The notes under the pieces are model-generated. The model saw only the letters and a program-made list of their open reading frames with translations. It was not told the DNA's origin and did no database searches. A DNA stretch of 5,888 nucleotides from the NCBI GenBank assembly GCA_024278015.1, contig JAJRUC010000486.1:1-5888 (forward strand). Direction: 5' to 3'. This document shows, piece after piece, positions 1 through 5,538 of the stretch (its first letter is position 1; each line of letters begins with the position of its first letter). A program made the position numbers and the translations under genes. Source of the stretch: Chloroflexota bacterium (GTDB lineage Bacteria > Chloroflexota > Anaerolineae > 4572-78).

Positions 1-448
1 TAATGCCGTCCATATCGGGCATATTAATATCCATTAGCACAATATGGGGCTGTAAATCGACCGCCATAGCAACCCCTTGCCGCCCGGTGTAAGCCTGCTC
101 AACAACTTCCATATCGTCTTCAAAATAGATCAAGCGGCTAACGTTTTCGGTAGTGTCTTCGTTATCGTCTACCACCAGAATACGGATTCTGGAAGTCTCG
201 CCCGTTTCTGCATCGGGGGCAAGGGGAGCTTCCGGTTGTAATGGCTGCAAGCGGGGCGGTGCAACCGTCTTTTTGAGCGCGGCGGGGTCATCGATGAATT
301 TGGGAGGGGCGGCGGGCGGCGGCGGAGGCGGCGCAGCGGCAGGTTTTTGGCGCGTTGACCGTCGCAGGACGAAGAAGATAACAGCTCCCGCCACAATCAG
401 GGCCAAAACGCCTGGTACAATGAGTACAAGCAGGTTGTTTGTAGCCAT
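1..448 (-). CDS. Membrane-anchored response-regulator receiver protein, N-terminal 149 residues (3' end outside window)
   Basis: The reading frame is open from an ATG at 448 to the window edge, giving 149 residues. Residues 5-28 form one hydrophobic segment followed by basic residues (RRSTRQK), so the rest should lie in the cytoplasm. Residues 36-49 are an Ala/Pro linker with six consecutive prolines, and the linker continues Pro-rich to about 85. A receiver (CheY-like) domain starts at about 87 with RIRILVVDDNED. D94/D95 are the acidic pair and D140 in LMDINMPDMDG is the expected phospho-acceptor. The conserved Thr/Ser and Lys lie beyond the edge. An AGGGA motif sits about 5 nt before the ATG. 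The gene starts 21 bp after galK on the same strand with no terminator between them, so co-transcription is likely. The receiver resembles those fused to CpaE/MinD-like ATPases in some Chloroflexota, but that output domain is not visible here. The receiver call is firm; the output function is unknown. Confidence 0.85.
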   Translation of the reverse strand, partial: MATNNLLVLIVPGVLALIVAGAVIFFVLRRSTRQKPAAAPPPPPPAAPPKFIDDPAALKKTVAPPRLQPLQPEAPLAPDAETGETSRIRILVVDDNEDTTENVSRLIYFEDDMEVVEQAYTGRQGVAMAVDLQPHIVLMDINMPDMDGI

Positions 449-469
449 AAAATTCCCTAACCGATGAAT

Positions 470-1621
470 CTATCTGATTTTTCCTGCGCCTGCCGAAGCC
501 CGGCACAGATACGCCGTGGCCCGCCGGCCGGTGGCGCGGGTGTAAAATTTATCGACGGCGGCTTTGACCCCGGCAAAAATATCGACGGGTGCCAGGGCGA
601 TGCAACTCCCCCCGAAGCCGCCGCCGGTCATTCGAGCGCCGTACACGCCCGGCACATTTTGCATAATCTCAACCAGGGTGTCAATGGCCGGGGTAGTAAT
701 TTCAAAATCATTGCGCATCGAGCGATGCGAGGCGGCCATAAGCGGCCCCAGAGCCTGCATATCGCCGCCGGCCAATGCCTTGGCGGTTTGCAGGACGCGC
801 GCGTTTTCGGTGATGACGTGTCTTGCCCGGCGATAGATAACCGGGTTCATGGCGTGTTGCTGCGCCGCCAGCATTTTTTCATCCGCATCGCGTAACGCTT
901 TAACCCCCAGATGGGCGGCGGCGGCTTCGCATTGTTGGCGGCGCGCATTATATTCTGAATCAACCAGCCCGCGCTGAACACCGCTATCAACCACAATGAC
1001 GGCCGTTTGCGGGGAGATGGGGATTGGCCGGCTGCTTAAATCCCGACAATCGATGAGCAGGGCGTGGTCTTTTTGGCCCAACGCTGAAATAAATTGGTCC
1101 ATCACGCCGCATTGCACCCCCACAAAGTCGTTTTCGGTTTTTTGCCCGCTCAGGGCCAGGGCCACCCCATCAACGGGCAAGCCGCTCATTTGCAAAAAAG
1201 CGTGGCCCAGCGCCATTTCAAACGAGGCGGAAGAACTCAGGCCGCCGCTGGTGGGCACATCGCCGGAAACGGCCAACCGCATACCGGCCGGCGGATGACC
1301 ATCGGCCGGCAAAACCCGGGCCATCCCCCGGACATAGTTCGACCAGCTTTGGGTTGGATGCGGGGTAATGGTTCGGCTGAGGTCAAACTCATCCGTTTGA
1401 TTTTTATCGACGGCCACAATGCGGATGAGCGTATCGTGGCCGGCAGCAGCGGCCACCACAGTGCGAAAGTTAATGGCTACGGGTAAAACGAAGCCGTCGT
1501 TGTAGTCTGTGTGTTCGCCCATCAAGTTTACCCGACCGGGCGCGCTGAAATATTGAATGGCAGCCGGGTTGACCGCAAAGTGGGCGCGCAACGCGGTTTG
1601 GACGGCGTATTGCAGAGACAT
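470..1621 (-). CDS. galK: Galactokinase
   Basis: Cytoplasmic GHMP-family kinase that phosphorylates alpha-D-galactose with ATP to galactose-1-phosphate, the first committed step of the Leloir pathway. The 383 residues match the usual family length. The galactokinase signature PGRVNLMGEHTDYN is at residues 28-41, with R30 as the likely transition-state Arg and E36/D39 as sugar contacts. The ATP-binding loop GGLSSSAS is at 126-133. GVMDQF carries the expected catalytic base D175. The third GHMP motif MTGGGFGG is at 331-338. The ATG at 1621 is preceded by GAGG at a suitable spacing. No galT, galE or transporter is visible nearby. The next gene downstream, 21 bp away, is the receiver protein. An upstream 17-bp palindrome (1670-1686) might be an operator, but I find no convincing -35/-10 pair for this gene. 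The enzyme is intact and the assignment is secure. Confidence 0.96.
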   Translation of the reverse strand: MSLQYAVQTALRAHFAVNPAAIQYFSAPGRVNLMGEHTDYNDGFVLPVAINFRTVVAAAAGHDTLIRIVAVDKNQTDEFDLSRTITPHPTQSWSNYVRGMARVLPADGHPPAGMRLAVSGDVPTSGGLSSSASFEMALGHAFLQMSGLPVDGVALALSGQKTENDFVGVQCGVMDQFISALGQKDHALLIDCRDLSSRPIPISPQTAVIVVDSGVQRGLVDSEYNARRQQCEAAAAHLGVKALRDADEKMLAAQQHAMNPVIYRRARHVITENARVLQTAKALAGGDMQALGPLMAASHRSMRNDFEITTPAIDTLVEIMQNVPGVYGARMTGGGFGGSCIALAPVDIFAGVKAAVDKFYTRATGRRATAYLCRASAGAGKIR

Positions 1622-1669
1622 AACGGCCTCGTTGGTACTATAGTCTTGATGTATATGTTTATTTTAACA

Positions 1670-1686
1670 GAAAGTTACGAACTTTC
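1670..1686. promoter_or_regulatory. Candidate operator palindrome upstream of galK
   Basis: GAAAGTT-ACG-AACTTTC is a perfect 7-bp inverted repeat with a 3-bp centre. It lies 49-65 bp upstream of the galK ATG, next to a TAAAAT hexamer read on the minus strand. Position and symmetry fit a repressor or activator site, but the match to any known regulator family is not clear. A short AT-rich palindrome can also arise by chance. Confidence 0.3.
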
Positions 1687-1712
1687 ATAGTTTAAATGTT
1701 GAATTGGGTGCG

Positions 1713-1838
1713 TTTCAGGTTGGGGGCAAGTCTGCGTAGGGGCACGCTGCAGCGTACCCCTACGGACGCACGAACATCTTGTTTGTTTTTGCATCAAGAA
1801 ATTTATTGCCGGGTTAAAAGTATGCCCCCAAACTGAAA
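1713..1838. repeat. 126-bp inverted-repeat-bounded element (MITE-like)
   Basis: TTTCAGGTTGGGGGCA (1713-1728) is the inverted complement of TGCCCCCAAACTGAAA (1823-1838) with 15 of 16 positions matching. The interior of 94 bp has no credible gene and holds a second, independent palindrome. The size, non-coding interior and terminal inverted repeats fit a miniature inverted-repeat element or a large RNA hairpin. I see no clear target-site duplication. Similar words GTTGAATTGGG (about 1698-1708) and GTTGAGTTGGG (about 1847-1857) flank the element as an imperfect direct repeat. Mobility is an inference. Confidence 0.45.
1735..1764. repeat. 15-bp-arm GC-rich palindrome
   Basis: The sequence reads outward from CTGCAG with arms CGTAGGGG-C-ACGCTG and CAGCGT-A-CCCCTACG. 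The 15-bp arms pair at 14 positions, with the mismatch at 1743/1756. TGCGT (1733-1737) and ACGCA (1766-1770) add further symmetry at the outer edges. It is not followed by a T-run on either strand, so it is not a standard intrinsic terminator. It looks like a REP-type intergenic palindrome nested in the larger inverted-repeat element. Confidence 0.6.
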
Positions 1839-1871
1839 TACATCCTGTTGAGTTGGGCGTAAAACCAACGC

Positions 1872-1900
1872 AAAAAAAGCTGCCCGCAGGAAGGGGCAGC
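1872..1900 (-). terminator. Intrinsic terminator of ssrA
   Basis: Read on the minus strand, the stem GCTGCCC / GGGCAGC (7 bp, loop CTTCCTGC) is followed directly by seven T residues. It begins 6 nt beyond the encoded 3' end of tmRNA, which is the expected place. No plus-strand gene ends nearby. Confidence 0.88.
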
Positions 1901-1906
1901 CTTTAA

Positions 1907-2309
1907 GGTGGAGATGCCGGGAGTCGAACCCGGGTCCAAATATGCTGGTTACAAACGTCTACGAGCGTAGTTGGCGCTCATTGTGTCGTTCAGGGTTCGT
2001 CGGCCAACGGAGTACGCCTGAACCAACCGATAGGTCTTGGTCACGGTTTATCGGTATCGCCGCAACGCACCTCGACTTGGTTGTCGAACAACGCCCCCTT
2101 TCGAGGGAAGGGAACGCAATCCGTGGCCCTGCATTGAGGGCCTGGGTTGCTTTACTTAACTATGCCGCAAGGGGCAAAGCGCTGTAAGAGCGACCACCGA
2201 AAGCAGGTACTTTTTCGGCAATTATTGGTTTGAGACAGTTTTACGAGTTATCCCGGCTCGGCTCGCAGCTCATAACCGTCCACATACCTGTCGAATCCGT
2301 AACATCCCC
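1907..2309 (-). ncRNA. ssrA: Transfer-messenger RNA (tmRNA)
   Basis: tmRNA rescues ribosomes stalled on broken mRNAs: it acts as an alanyl-tRNA, then templates a degradation tag. The 5' end (minus strand) reads GGGGATG...ACGGATTCGACAGG and the 3' end has the T-arm CCGGG-TTCGACT-CCCGG followed by CATCTCC. GGGGATG pairs with CATCTCC as a 7-bp acceptor stem with one G-U. A long-range helix pairs CTGCGAGC (2261-2268) with GCTCGTAG (1959-1966). The tag-region stop is followed by several hairpin-capable segments, including GGCCCT/AGGGCC and CCGATA/TATCGG, as expected for the pseudoknot region. The mature RNA is about 401 nt to the discriminator A (1909). The genome then encodes CC followed by T rather than CCA, so the terminal A must be added or repaired by CCA-adding enzyme. 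It has its own promoter and terminator. It is the ordinary one-piece form. Confidence 0.96.
2160..2219 (-). other. tmRNA proteolysis-tag reading frame
   Basis: From a GCC resume codon at 2219 the frame reads AEKVPAFGGRSYSALPLAA and stops at TAG (2160-2162), giving 19 encoded residues. The hydrophobic LPLAA end fits recognition by ClpXP-type proteases. TAA follows shortly afterwards. The stop and C-terminus are clear. The resume codon is inferred because it is the first Ala codon in this frame upstream of the tag. Confidence 0.75.
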
Positions 2310-2317
2310 GTGACGAT

Positions 2318-2346
2318 ATTATAGCAGATTAGCGTTCAGGAATCAA
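2318..2346 (-). promoter_or_regulatory. ssrA promoter (sigma-70 type)
   Basis: On the minus strand, TTGATT (2341-2346) and a perfect TATAAT (2318-2323) are separated by exactly 17 bp. The tmRNA 5' G (2309) lies 9 nt past the -10, so transcription should begin at or just before the mature 5' end. Confidence 0.85.
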
Positions 2347-2375
2347 GCCCTGGGCGGGCGGGAGTCCTGGGCGGT

Positions 2376-2404
2376 TTGGCGATTGGGAGTTCCCCGATTA
2401 TAAT
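2376..2404 (+). promoter_or_regulatory. Promoter of the binding-protein/glycosyltransferase pair
   Basis: TTGGCG (2376-2381) and TATAAT (2399-2404) are separated by 17 bp. The predicted start near 2411 gives a leader of about 55 nt before the ATG at 2467. It is divergent from the ssrA promoter, with 29 bp between the two -35 boxes. CCTGGGCGG occurs twice in the gap (2349-2357 and 2366-2374). Confidence 0.6.
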
Positions 2405-2466
2405 TGGATGATGAAAACTGGTGGTTCGATAACCGTCTGCGCCGGTTGGGCGCATATTGGTGAACG

Positions 2467-3054
2467 ATGATTCGTAAAATGTTGATAATCGCCCTGAGCC
2501 TGACCGGCCTGACTGCTTTTGCCGCGCAATGCGCCGGGCCGGGCAGCACCATGCCCGTGCTGAAAATCGGCCTGATTGCCCCCTTTGAAGGCGCGCAACG
2601 CGCCAACGGTTACCAACGATTGTACGGGGTAAAGCTGGCCTTGCAAGCGGTTAATCTGAATGGCGGGGTGGCCGGTTACAAAATCGAACTGGTGGCCCTG
2701 AACGACAACGCCGAAGCGATAGAAAGCGTGTTGCAGGCCCGGGAACTGGTGCTGGACCCGGACGTGGTGGCCGTGGTGGGCAATTGGCAGGCAGACCTGT
2801 TTCAGGCCAACGAAACTGTTTTTCAAGGGGCCGGTTTGGCGGTGGTCAACCCCGCCGGCATCGATGACTTCTCCGGCCTGCCGGCTTCGTTTGCCGCCGA
2901 TTATCAGGCTTTCGGCGGCGCCCTCCCCGATGAACAGGCCATGCAAGCCTATGCGGCCACCCAAAAACTGTTACGCGCCATCAAAGCGGCAGCCCGTGAA
3001 AATGCCCGCCTGCACCGCAGCGATATTTTTGATGCGCTCCCTACTATTCCATGA
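2467..3054 (+). CDS. Shortened periplasmic binding protein (Leu/Ile/Val-type family), lobe II apparently missing
   Basis: Residues 1-20 look like a signal peptide (basic start, LIIALSLTGLTAFAA). C22 could be lipidated, but AAQC is a poor lipobox. Residues 31-130 read like the first lobe of a branched-chain amino-acid ABC binding protein (Peripla_BP_6 type): KIGLIAPFEG, YGVKLALQAVNLNGGVAGYKIELVALND, then DPDVVAVVGNW and a VVNPAG segment. Residues 140-195 (FAADYQAFGGALPDEQAMQAYAATQKLLRAI...) resemble the family's C-terminal part. Typical members have about 350-400 residues. Here the stretch joining these parts, normally the second lobe, is absent at around residues 132-140, so the solute cleft should be incomplete. 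An in-frame TGA lies two codons before the ATG, fixing the 5' limit; the ribosome site (GGTGA) is weak and close. No permease or ATPase is nearby. It may be a decaying gene or a repurposed single-lobe protein. Confidence 0.75.
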   Translation: MIRKMLIIALSLTGLTAFAAQCAGPGSTMPVLKIGLIAPFEGAQRANGYQRLYGVKLALQAVNLNGGVAGYKIELVALNDNAEAIESVLQARELVLDPDVVAVVGNWQADLFQANETVFQGAGLAVVNPAGIDDFSGLPASFAADYQAFGGALPDEQAMQAYAATQKLLRAIKAAARENARLHRSDIFDALPTIP

Positions 3055-3074
3055 AAGACAGGCAGGATTGAGTT

Positions 3075-4277
3075 GTGCGAATTTTAATCTTATCGTGGGA
3101 ATTTCCCCCGCAAGTAGTGGGCGGCCTGGGCCGGCACGTGGCCGAACTGGCCCCCGCCCTGGCCCAACAAGGCATCGAGGTGCATATCCTGGCCCCGATA
3201 AACGGGCCGTCCCGCACCAAACGGGTATCATCCAACTTGATTGTGCATCGCATCGACGCCGCCTGCGCCAGGGAAATAACCGACTTTTACAAGCGGGTCT
3301 ATCAAATTAACGAATGTCTGGATGCCTATGCCACCCGATTGTGGCCCGACGTGGGCGGCTTCGACCTGATACACGCGCACGACTGGCTGGTGGGCTTTGC
3401 CGCCATCGAGCTGAAACTGGCCCATAAATGCCCCCTGGTGGCTACCATCCACGCCACCGAAAGGGGGCGCTGGCGCAGCCGCTTTTTGCCCAACGACCTT
3501 TCCAAAAAGATTGACCGGGTGGAGCAAAGCCTCACCTTTGAGGCCTGGCGGGTAATTGCTTGCAGCCAATACATGGTTAATGAACTGGGTCGCCTGTTCT
3601 CCCTGCCTTTGGGCAAACTTGACACCATTCCGAACGGGATTAATATGAAGGCGGTTTCCCGGTTTCCCGAAGCCCAACTGGCTGCTTTTCGGGCGGCGCG
3701 CGCAGAGCCGGGGCAGGCGTTGATATTTTCGGTGGGGCGGCTGGTTTACGAAAAGGGCTTTCACATTCTGGTGCAGGCCATGCCCCAAATTTTGCAAAAC
3801 TATCCTGCGGCGCAACTGGTGGTGGCCGGCAAAGGCCCGCTGCTTGACCATCTCAGAAACCTGGCCGCCGATTTGGGCGTAGCCGAAAACGTGGCTATCC
3901 CCGGCTTTATCACCGATACGGAACGCAATATGTTCTTTTCTGTGGCTGATTGCGCTGTCTTCCCCAGCCTGTATGAGCCGTTTGGCATTGTGGCCCTTGA
4001 GGCGATGGCCTTCGATTGCCCGGTGGTTGCCGGCAATGTGGGCGGCCTGGCCGAAGTGGTCAGCCACAACCAGACCGGCACCCTCATTTATCCCGATAAC
4101 CCCGAAAGCGTGGCCTGGGGCGTGCTGCGGGTCCTTAACCGGCCGGATACCGTGCGGGCCTATGCCGATAACGCTCGCCGCATGGTGGCCGAAAAATACC
4201 CGTGGCAAAAGATTGCCCGTCAAACAGCGCAGGTTTACCGGCGCGTAATTGCTGAACGGGCCAAAACGCGCTGGTAG
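3075..4277 (+). CDS. GT4-family glycosyltransferase (glycogen-synthase-like)
   Basis: A 400-residue retaining glycosyltransferase with GT-B fold, predicted to be cytosolic with no signal peptide or membrane segment. The N-terminal acceptor domain starts MRILILSWEFPP with the Gly-rich loop GGLGRH (16-21), then HAHDW at 100-104 and TIHATERGRW at 125-133. The C-terminal nucleotide-sugar domain has PNGIN (186-190), SVGRLVYEKG (219-228, with K227 as a likely phosphate contact) and the EX7E motif E301/E309 in EPFGIVALE. The start is GTG at 3075, chosen because AGGA lies 7 nt upstream and the motif-bearing N-terminus begins there. The gene follows the binding-protein gene by 20 bp, so they likely share a transcript. 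The SWEFPP...GGLGRH start is shared with glycogen/alpha-glucan synthase-like GT4 enzymes, but many GT4 members make other glycans, so donor and acceptor are not assigned. No terminator lies right after the stop; the nearest is the one before argC. Confidence 0.9.
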   Translation: MRILILSWEFPPQVVGGLGRHVAELAPALAQQGIEVHILAPINGPSRTKRVSSNLIVHRIDAACAREITDFYKRVYQINECLDAYATRLWPDVGGFDLIHAHDWLVGFAAIELKLAHKCPLVATIHATERGRWRSRFLPNDLSKKIDRVEQSLTFEAWRVIACSQYMVNELGRLFSLPLGKLDTIPNGINMKAVSRFPEAQLAAFRAARAEPGQALIFSVGRLVYEKGFHILVQAMPQILQNYPAAQLVVAGKGPLLDHLRNLAADLGVAENVAIPGFITDTERNMFFSVADCAVFPSLYEPFGIVALEAMAFDCPVVAGNVGGLAEVVSHNQTGTLIYPDNPESVAWGVLRVLNRPDTVRAYADNARRMVAEKYPWQKIARQTAQVYRRVIAERAKTRW

Positions 4278-4296
4278 ATTCCGCCAAAAACCGGGG

Positions 4297-4324
4297 TTGA
4301 CAAATTCGCTAAACGTGATAAACT
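4297..4324 (+). promoter_or_regulatory. argC leader promoter
   Basis: A consensus TTGACA (4297-4302) and TAAACT (4319-4324) are separated by 16 bp, starting 20 bp after the glycosyltransferase stop. The predicted first transcribed base falls near 4331-4332, which coincides with the ATG of a short ORF. The leader to argC would be about 150 nt. Confidence 0.65.
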
Positions 4325-4331
4325 ACCTGCT

Positions 4332-4403
4332 ATGAACAGGCGTACCATTGATTTTTATTTTTTGCCCAGGAACAAAAGCAATCCGTCCGGTGTATCTGGA
4401 TAG
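4332..4403 (+). CDS. Putative 23-residue leader peptide upstream of argC
   Basis: ATG at 4332 to TAG at 4401-4403 encodes MNRRTIDFYFLPRNKSNPSG followed by VSG. Arg is at residues 3, 4 and 13 (codons AGG, CGT, AGG), high for 23 residues in a gene placed before an arginine-biosynthesis gene. There is no Shine-Dalgarno sequence. The ATG sits 7 nt past the predicted -10, so the transcript could be leaderless, starting at or one base before the ATG. Codons 18-21 contain CCGGTG (4387-4392), which can pair with the left arm of the downstream terminator. Short ORFs arise by chance, so this call depends on the context; it could be an untranslated leader RNA instead. Confidence 0.4.
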   Translation: MNRRTIDFYFLPRNKSNPSGVSG

Positions 4404-4465
4404 GTTACTTTTACATACCCTGGGATAGCGTATAAAAAGTCACCGGCTCCGGATGCGGAGCCGGT
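4365..4465 (+). ncRNA. Putative structured argC leader RNA (attenuator)
   Basis: Several mutually exclusive pairings are visible. CCCAGG (4365-4370) pairs with CCTGGG (4419-4424), enclosing a small hairpin TCCGG/CTGGA (4386-4390 with 4396-4400). Alternatively CCGGTG (4387-4392) pairs perfectly with CACCGG (4441-4446), which would occupy half of the terminator's left arm. I recognise no known riboswitch consensus or T-box motif here. The switch is an inference; the 6-bp alternative is much weaker than the 10-bp terminator stem. A free-standing small RNA ending at the terminator would look the same. Confidence 0.4.
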
Positions 4466-4474
4466 TTTTATTTT
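4442..4474 (+). terminator. Intrinsic terminator immediately before argC
   Basis: A perfect 10-bp stem ACCGGCTCCG / CGGAGCCGGT with loop GATG is followed by TTTTATTTT. The T-tract abuts GGAGG (4475-4479), the argC ribosome site, leaving no space for a promoter between terminator and gene. argC transcripts must therefore read through it. It may also end transcripts from the glycosyltransferase operon. Confidence 0.88.
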
Positions 4475-4483
4475 GGAGGAAAT

Positions 4484-5506
4484 ATGGCGAAGGTAAAAAC
4501 AGGCGTTTACGGGGCCACCGGCTACACCGGCTTTGAAATTATCAAACGATTACAGCGGCATCCCCATGTTTCGCTGCGATTTGCCACCTCGCAAACGTAT
4601 GCGGGCCAATCGCTTGGCCGGGTTTATCCGGCGGGCCGGGATATACCACTCGTTTCCGAACAGGACGTTCCGCTGGATGATGTGGATGCGGTTTTCTGTT
4701 GCCTGCCCCACGCCGCCGGCATGACCATCGTACAAAAAGCCGGAGAAGCGGGCGCGCGGGTGATAGACCTGTCCGCCGATTTTCGGCTGGCCGACGCTGC
4801 CGACTATCAAACCTGGTACGGCCTGGAACACGCCGCCCCCCACCTGCTGCCCGAAGCCGTCTACGGCTTGTCGGAGGTCAACCGGCAGGCCATTAAAGCG
4901 ACAGACCTGCTGGCGAACCCCGGCTGCTACCCCACCAGCATCCTGCTGGCCCTGTATCCGCTGCTCAAGGCCGGGCTGTTAGCCCCCGATGCGCCCCTCA
5001 TCTCCGACAGCAAAAGCGGGGTGAGCGGCGCGGGCCGCAAATTGAGCCTTAAAACCCACTTTGTGGAAACCAGCGAGAATCTTTCGCCCTACAATATCGG
5101 CCAAACGCATCGCCATTTGGCGGAAATTAATCAGACCCTCGCCGCCCTCAGCGAAACCCCGCCGCCGGTCATCTTTTCGCCGCATCTGGTGCCCGTCAAC
5201 CGGGGTATGCTCTCCACAATTTACATCACCCTGGCCGCCGATACGCCTGCCGCGCAAGCCCGCACCCTCTTCACCGAAACTTACGCCGCCGAGCCGTTGG
5301 TGCGCGTGCTGCCTCCCGGCGACCTGGCAACCTTTGCCCACACCCAACGCACCGATACCTGCGCCATATCTGTGACCGCTGTCGATGCCCGCCACCTGAT
5401 TTTGTGTTCGTCCATCGATAATCTGGGCAAAGGCGCCGCCGGGCAGGCGCTGCAAAATTTCAATATCATGTTCGGCTTTGAAGAAACAACCGGCTTGTTT
5501 TGGTAA
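4484..5506 (+). CDS. argC: N-acetyl-gamma-glutamyl-phosphate reductase
   Basis: Cytoplasmic NADPH-dependent reductase that converts N-acetyl-glutamyl-5-phosphate to N-acetylglutamate-5-semialdehyde, the third step of arginine biosynthesis. It is 340 residues, the usual length. The NADP-binding GATGYTG is at residues 10-16. The active-site cysteine is C148 in NPGCYPT. SGAGR at 181-185 and the GQTHRHLAEI segment with H209 and H211 (the first is the likely catalytic His) match the family. The conserved C-terminal LGKGAAGQALQNFN is at 314-327. GGAGG lies 4 nt before the ATG, an excellent ribosome site. No other arg gene (argJ, argB, argD) follows within the window; repeats begin about 30 bp after the stop, so argC may be transcribed alone. 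Upstream lies a promoter, a short Arg-containing ORF and an intrinsic terminator, suggesting control by premature termination. Confidence 0.96.
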   Translation: MAKVKTGVYGATGYTGFEIIKRLQRHPHVSLRFATSQTYAGQSLGRVYPAGRDIPLVSEQDVPLDDVDAVFCCLPHAAGMTIVQKAGEAGARVIDLSADFRLADAADYQTWYGLEHAAPHLLPEAVYGLSEVNRQAIKATDLLANPGCYPTSILLALYPLLKAGLLAPDAPLISDSKSGVSGAGRKLSLKTHFVETSENLSPYNIGQTHRHLAEINQTLAALSETPPPVIFSPHLVPVNRGMLSTIYITLAADTPAAQARTLFTETYAAEPLVRVLPPGDLATFAHTQRTDTCAISVTAVDARHLILCSSIDNLGKGAAGQALQNFNIMFGFEETTGLFW

Positions 5507-5538
5507 AAAGTTCGCCGGAGAATCGATATTTGCGGTTT

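Noticed and set aside
1735..1764. Intrinsic terminator downstream of some gene
   Set aside because: The palindrome is strong but has no T-run on either side, and no gene ends next to it.
1942..2187. 81-residue plus-strand open frame
   Set aside because: It is antisense to the tmRNA gene, which explains the conserved sequence.
2528..2535. Canonical lipoprotein signal at C22 of the binding protein
   Set aside because: The residues before the cysteine are AAQ. Gln at -1 is a poor match to the lipobox, so lipidation is left open rather than called.
3228..4223. 331-residue minus-strand open frame
   Set aside because: It lies wholly antisense to the intact GT4 glycosyltransferase, whose catalytic motifs are clear. 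Its own translation shows no recognisable domain.
4365..4400. SRP (4.5S) RNA, suggested by AGGAAC...AGCA
   Set aside because: The conserved GGAA-loop helix core is absent and the surrounding pairing does not fit.
4331..4483. T-box or known amino-acid riboswitch upstream of argC
   Set aside because: The leader is short and I find no T-box anti-terminator motif (UGGNACC type) or specifier stem, nor any riboswitch consensus I know.
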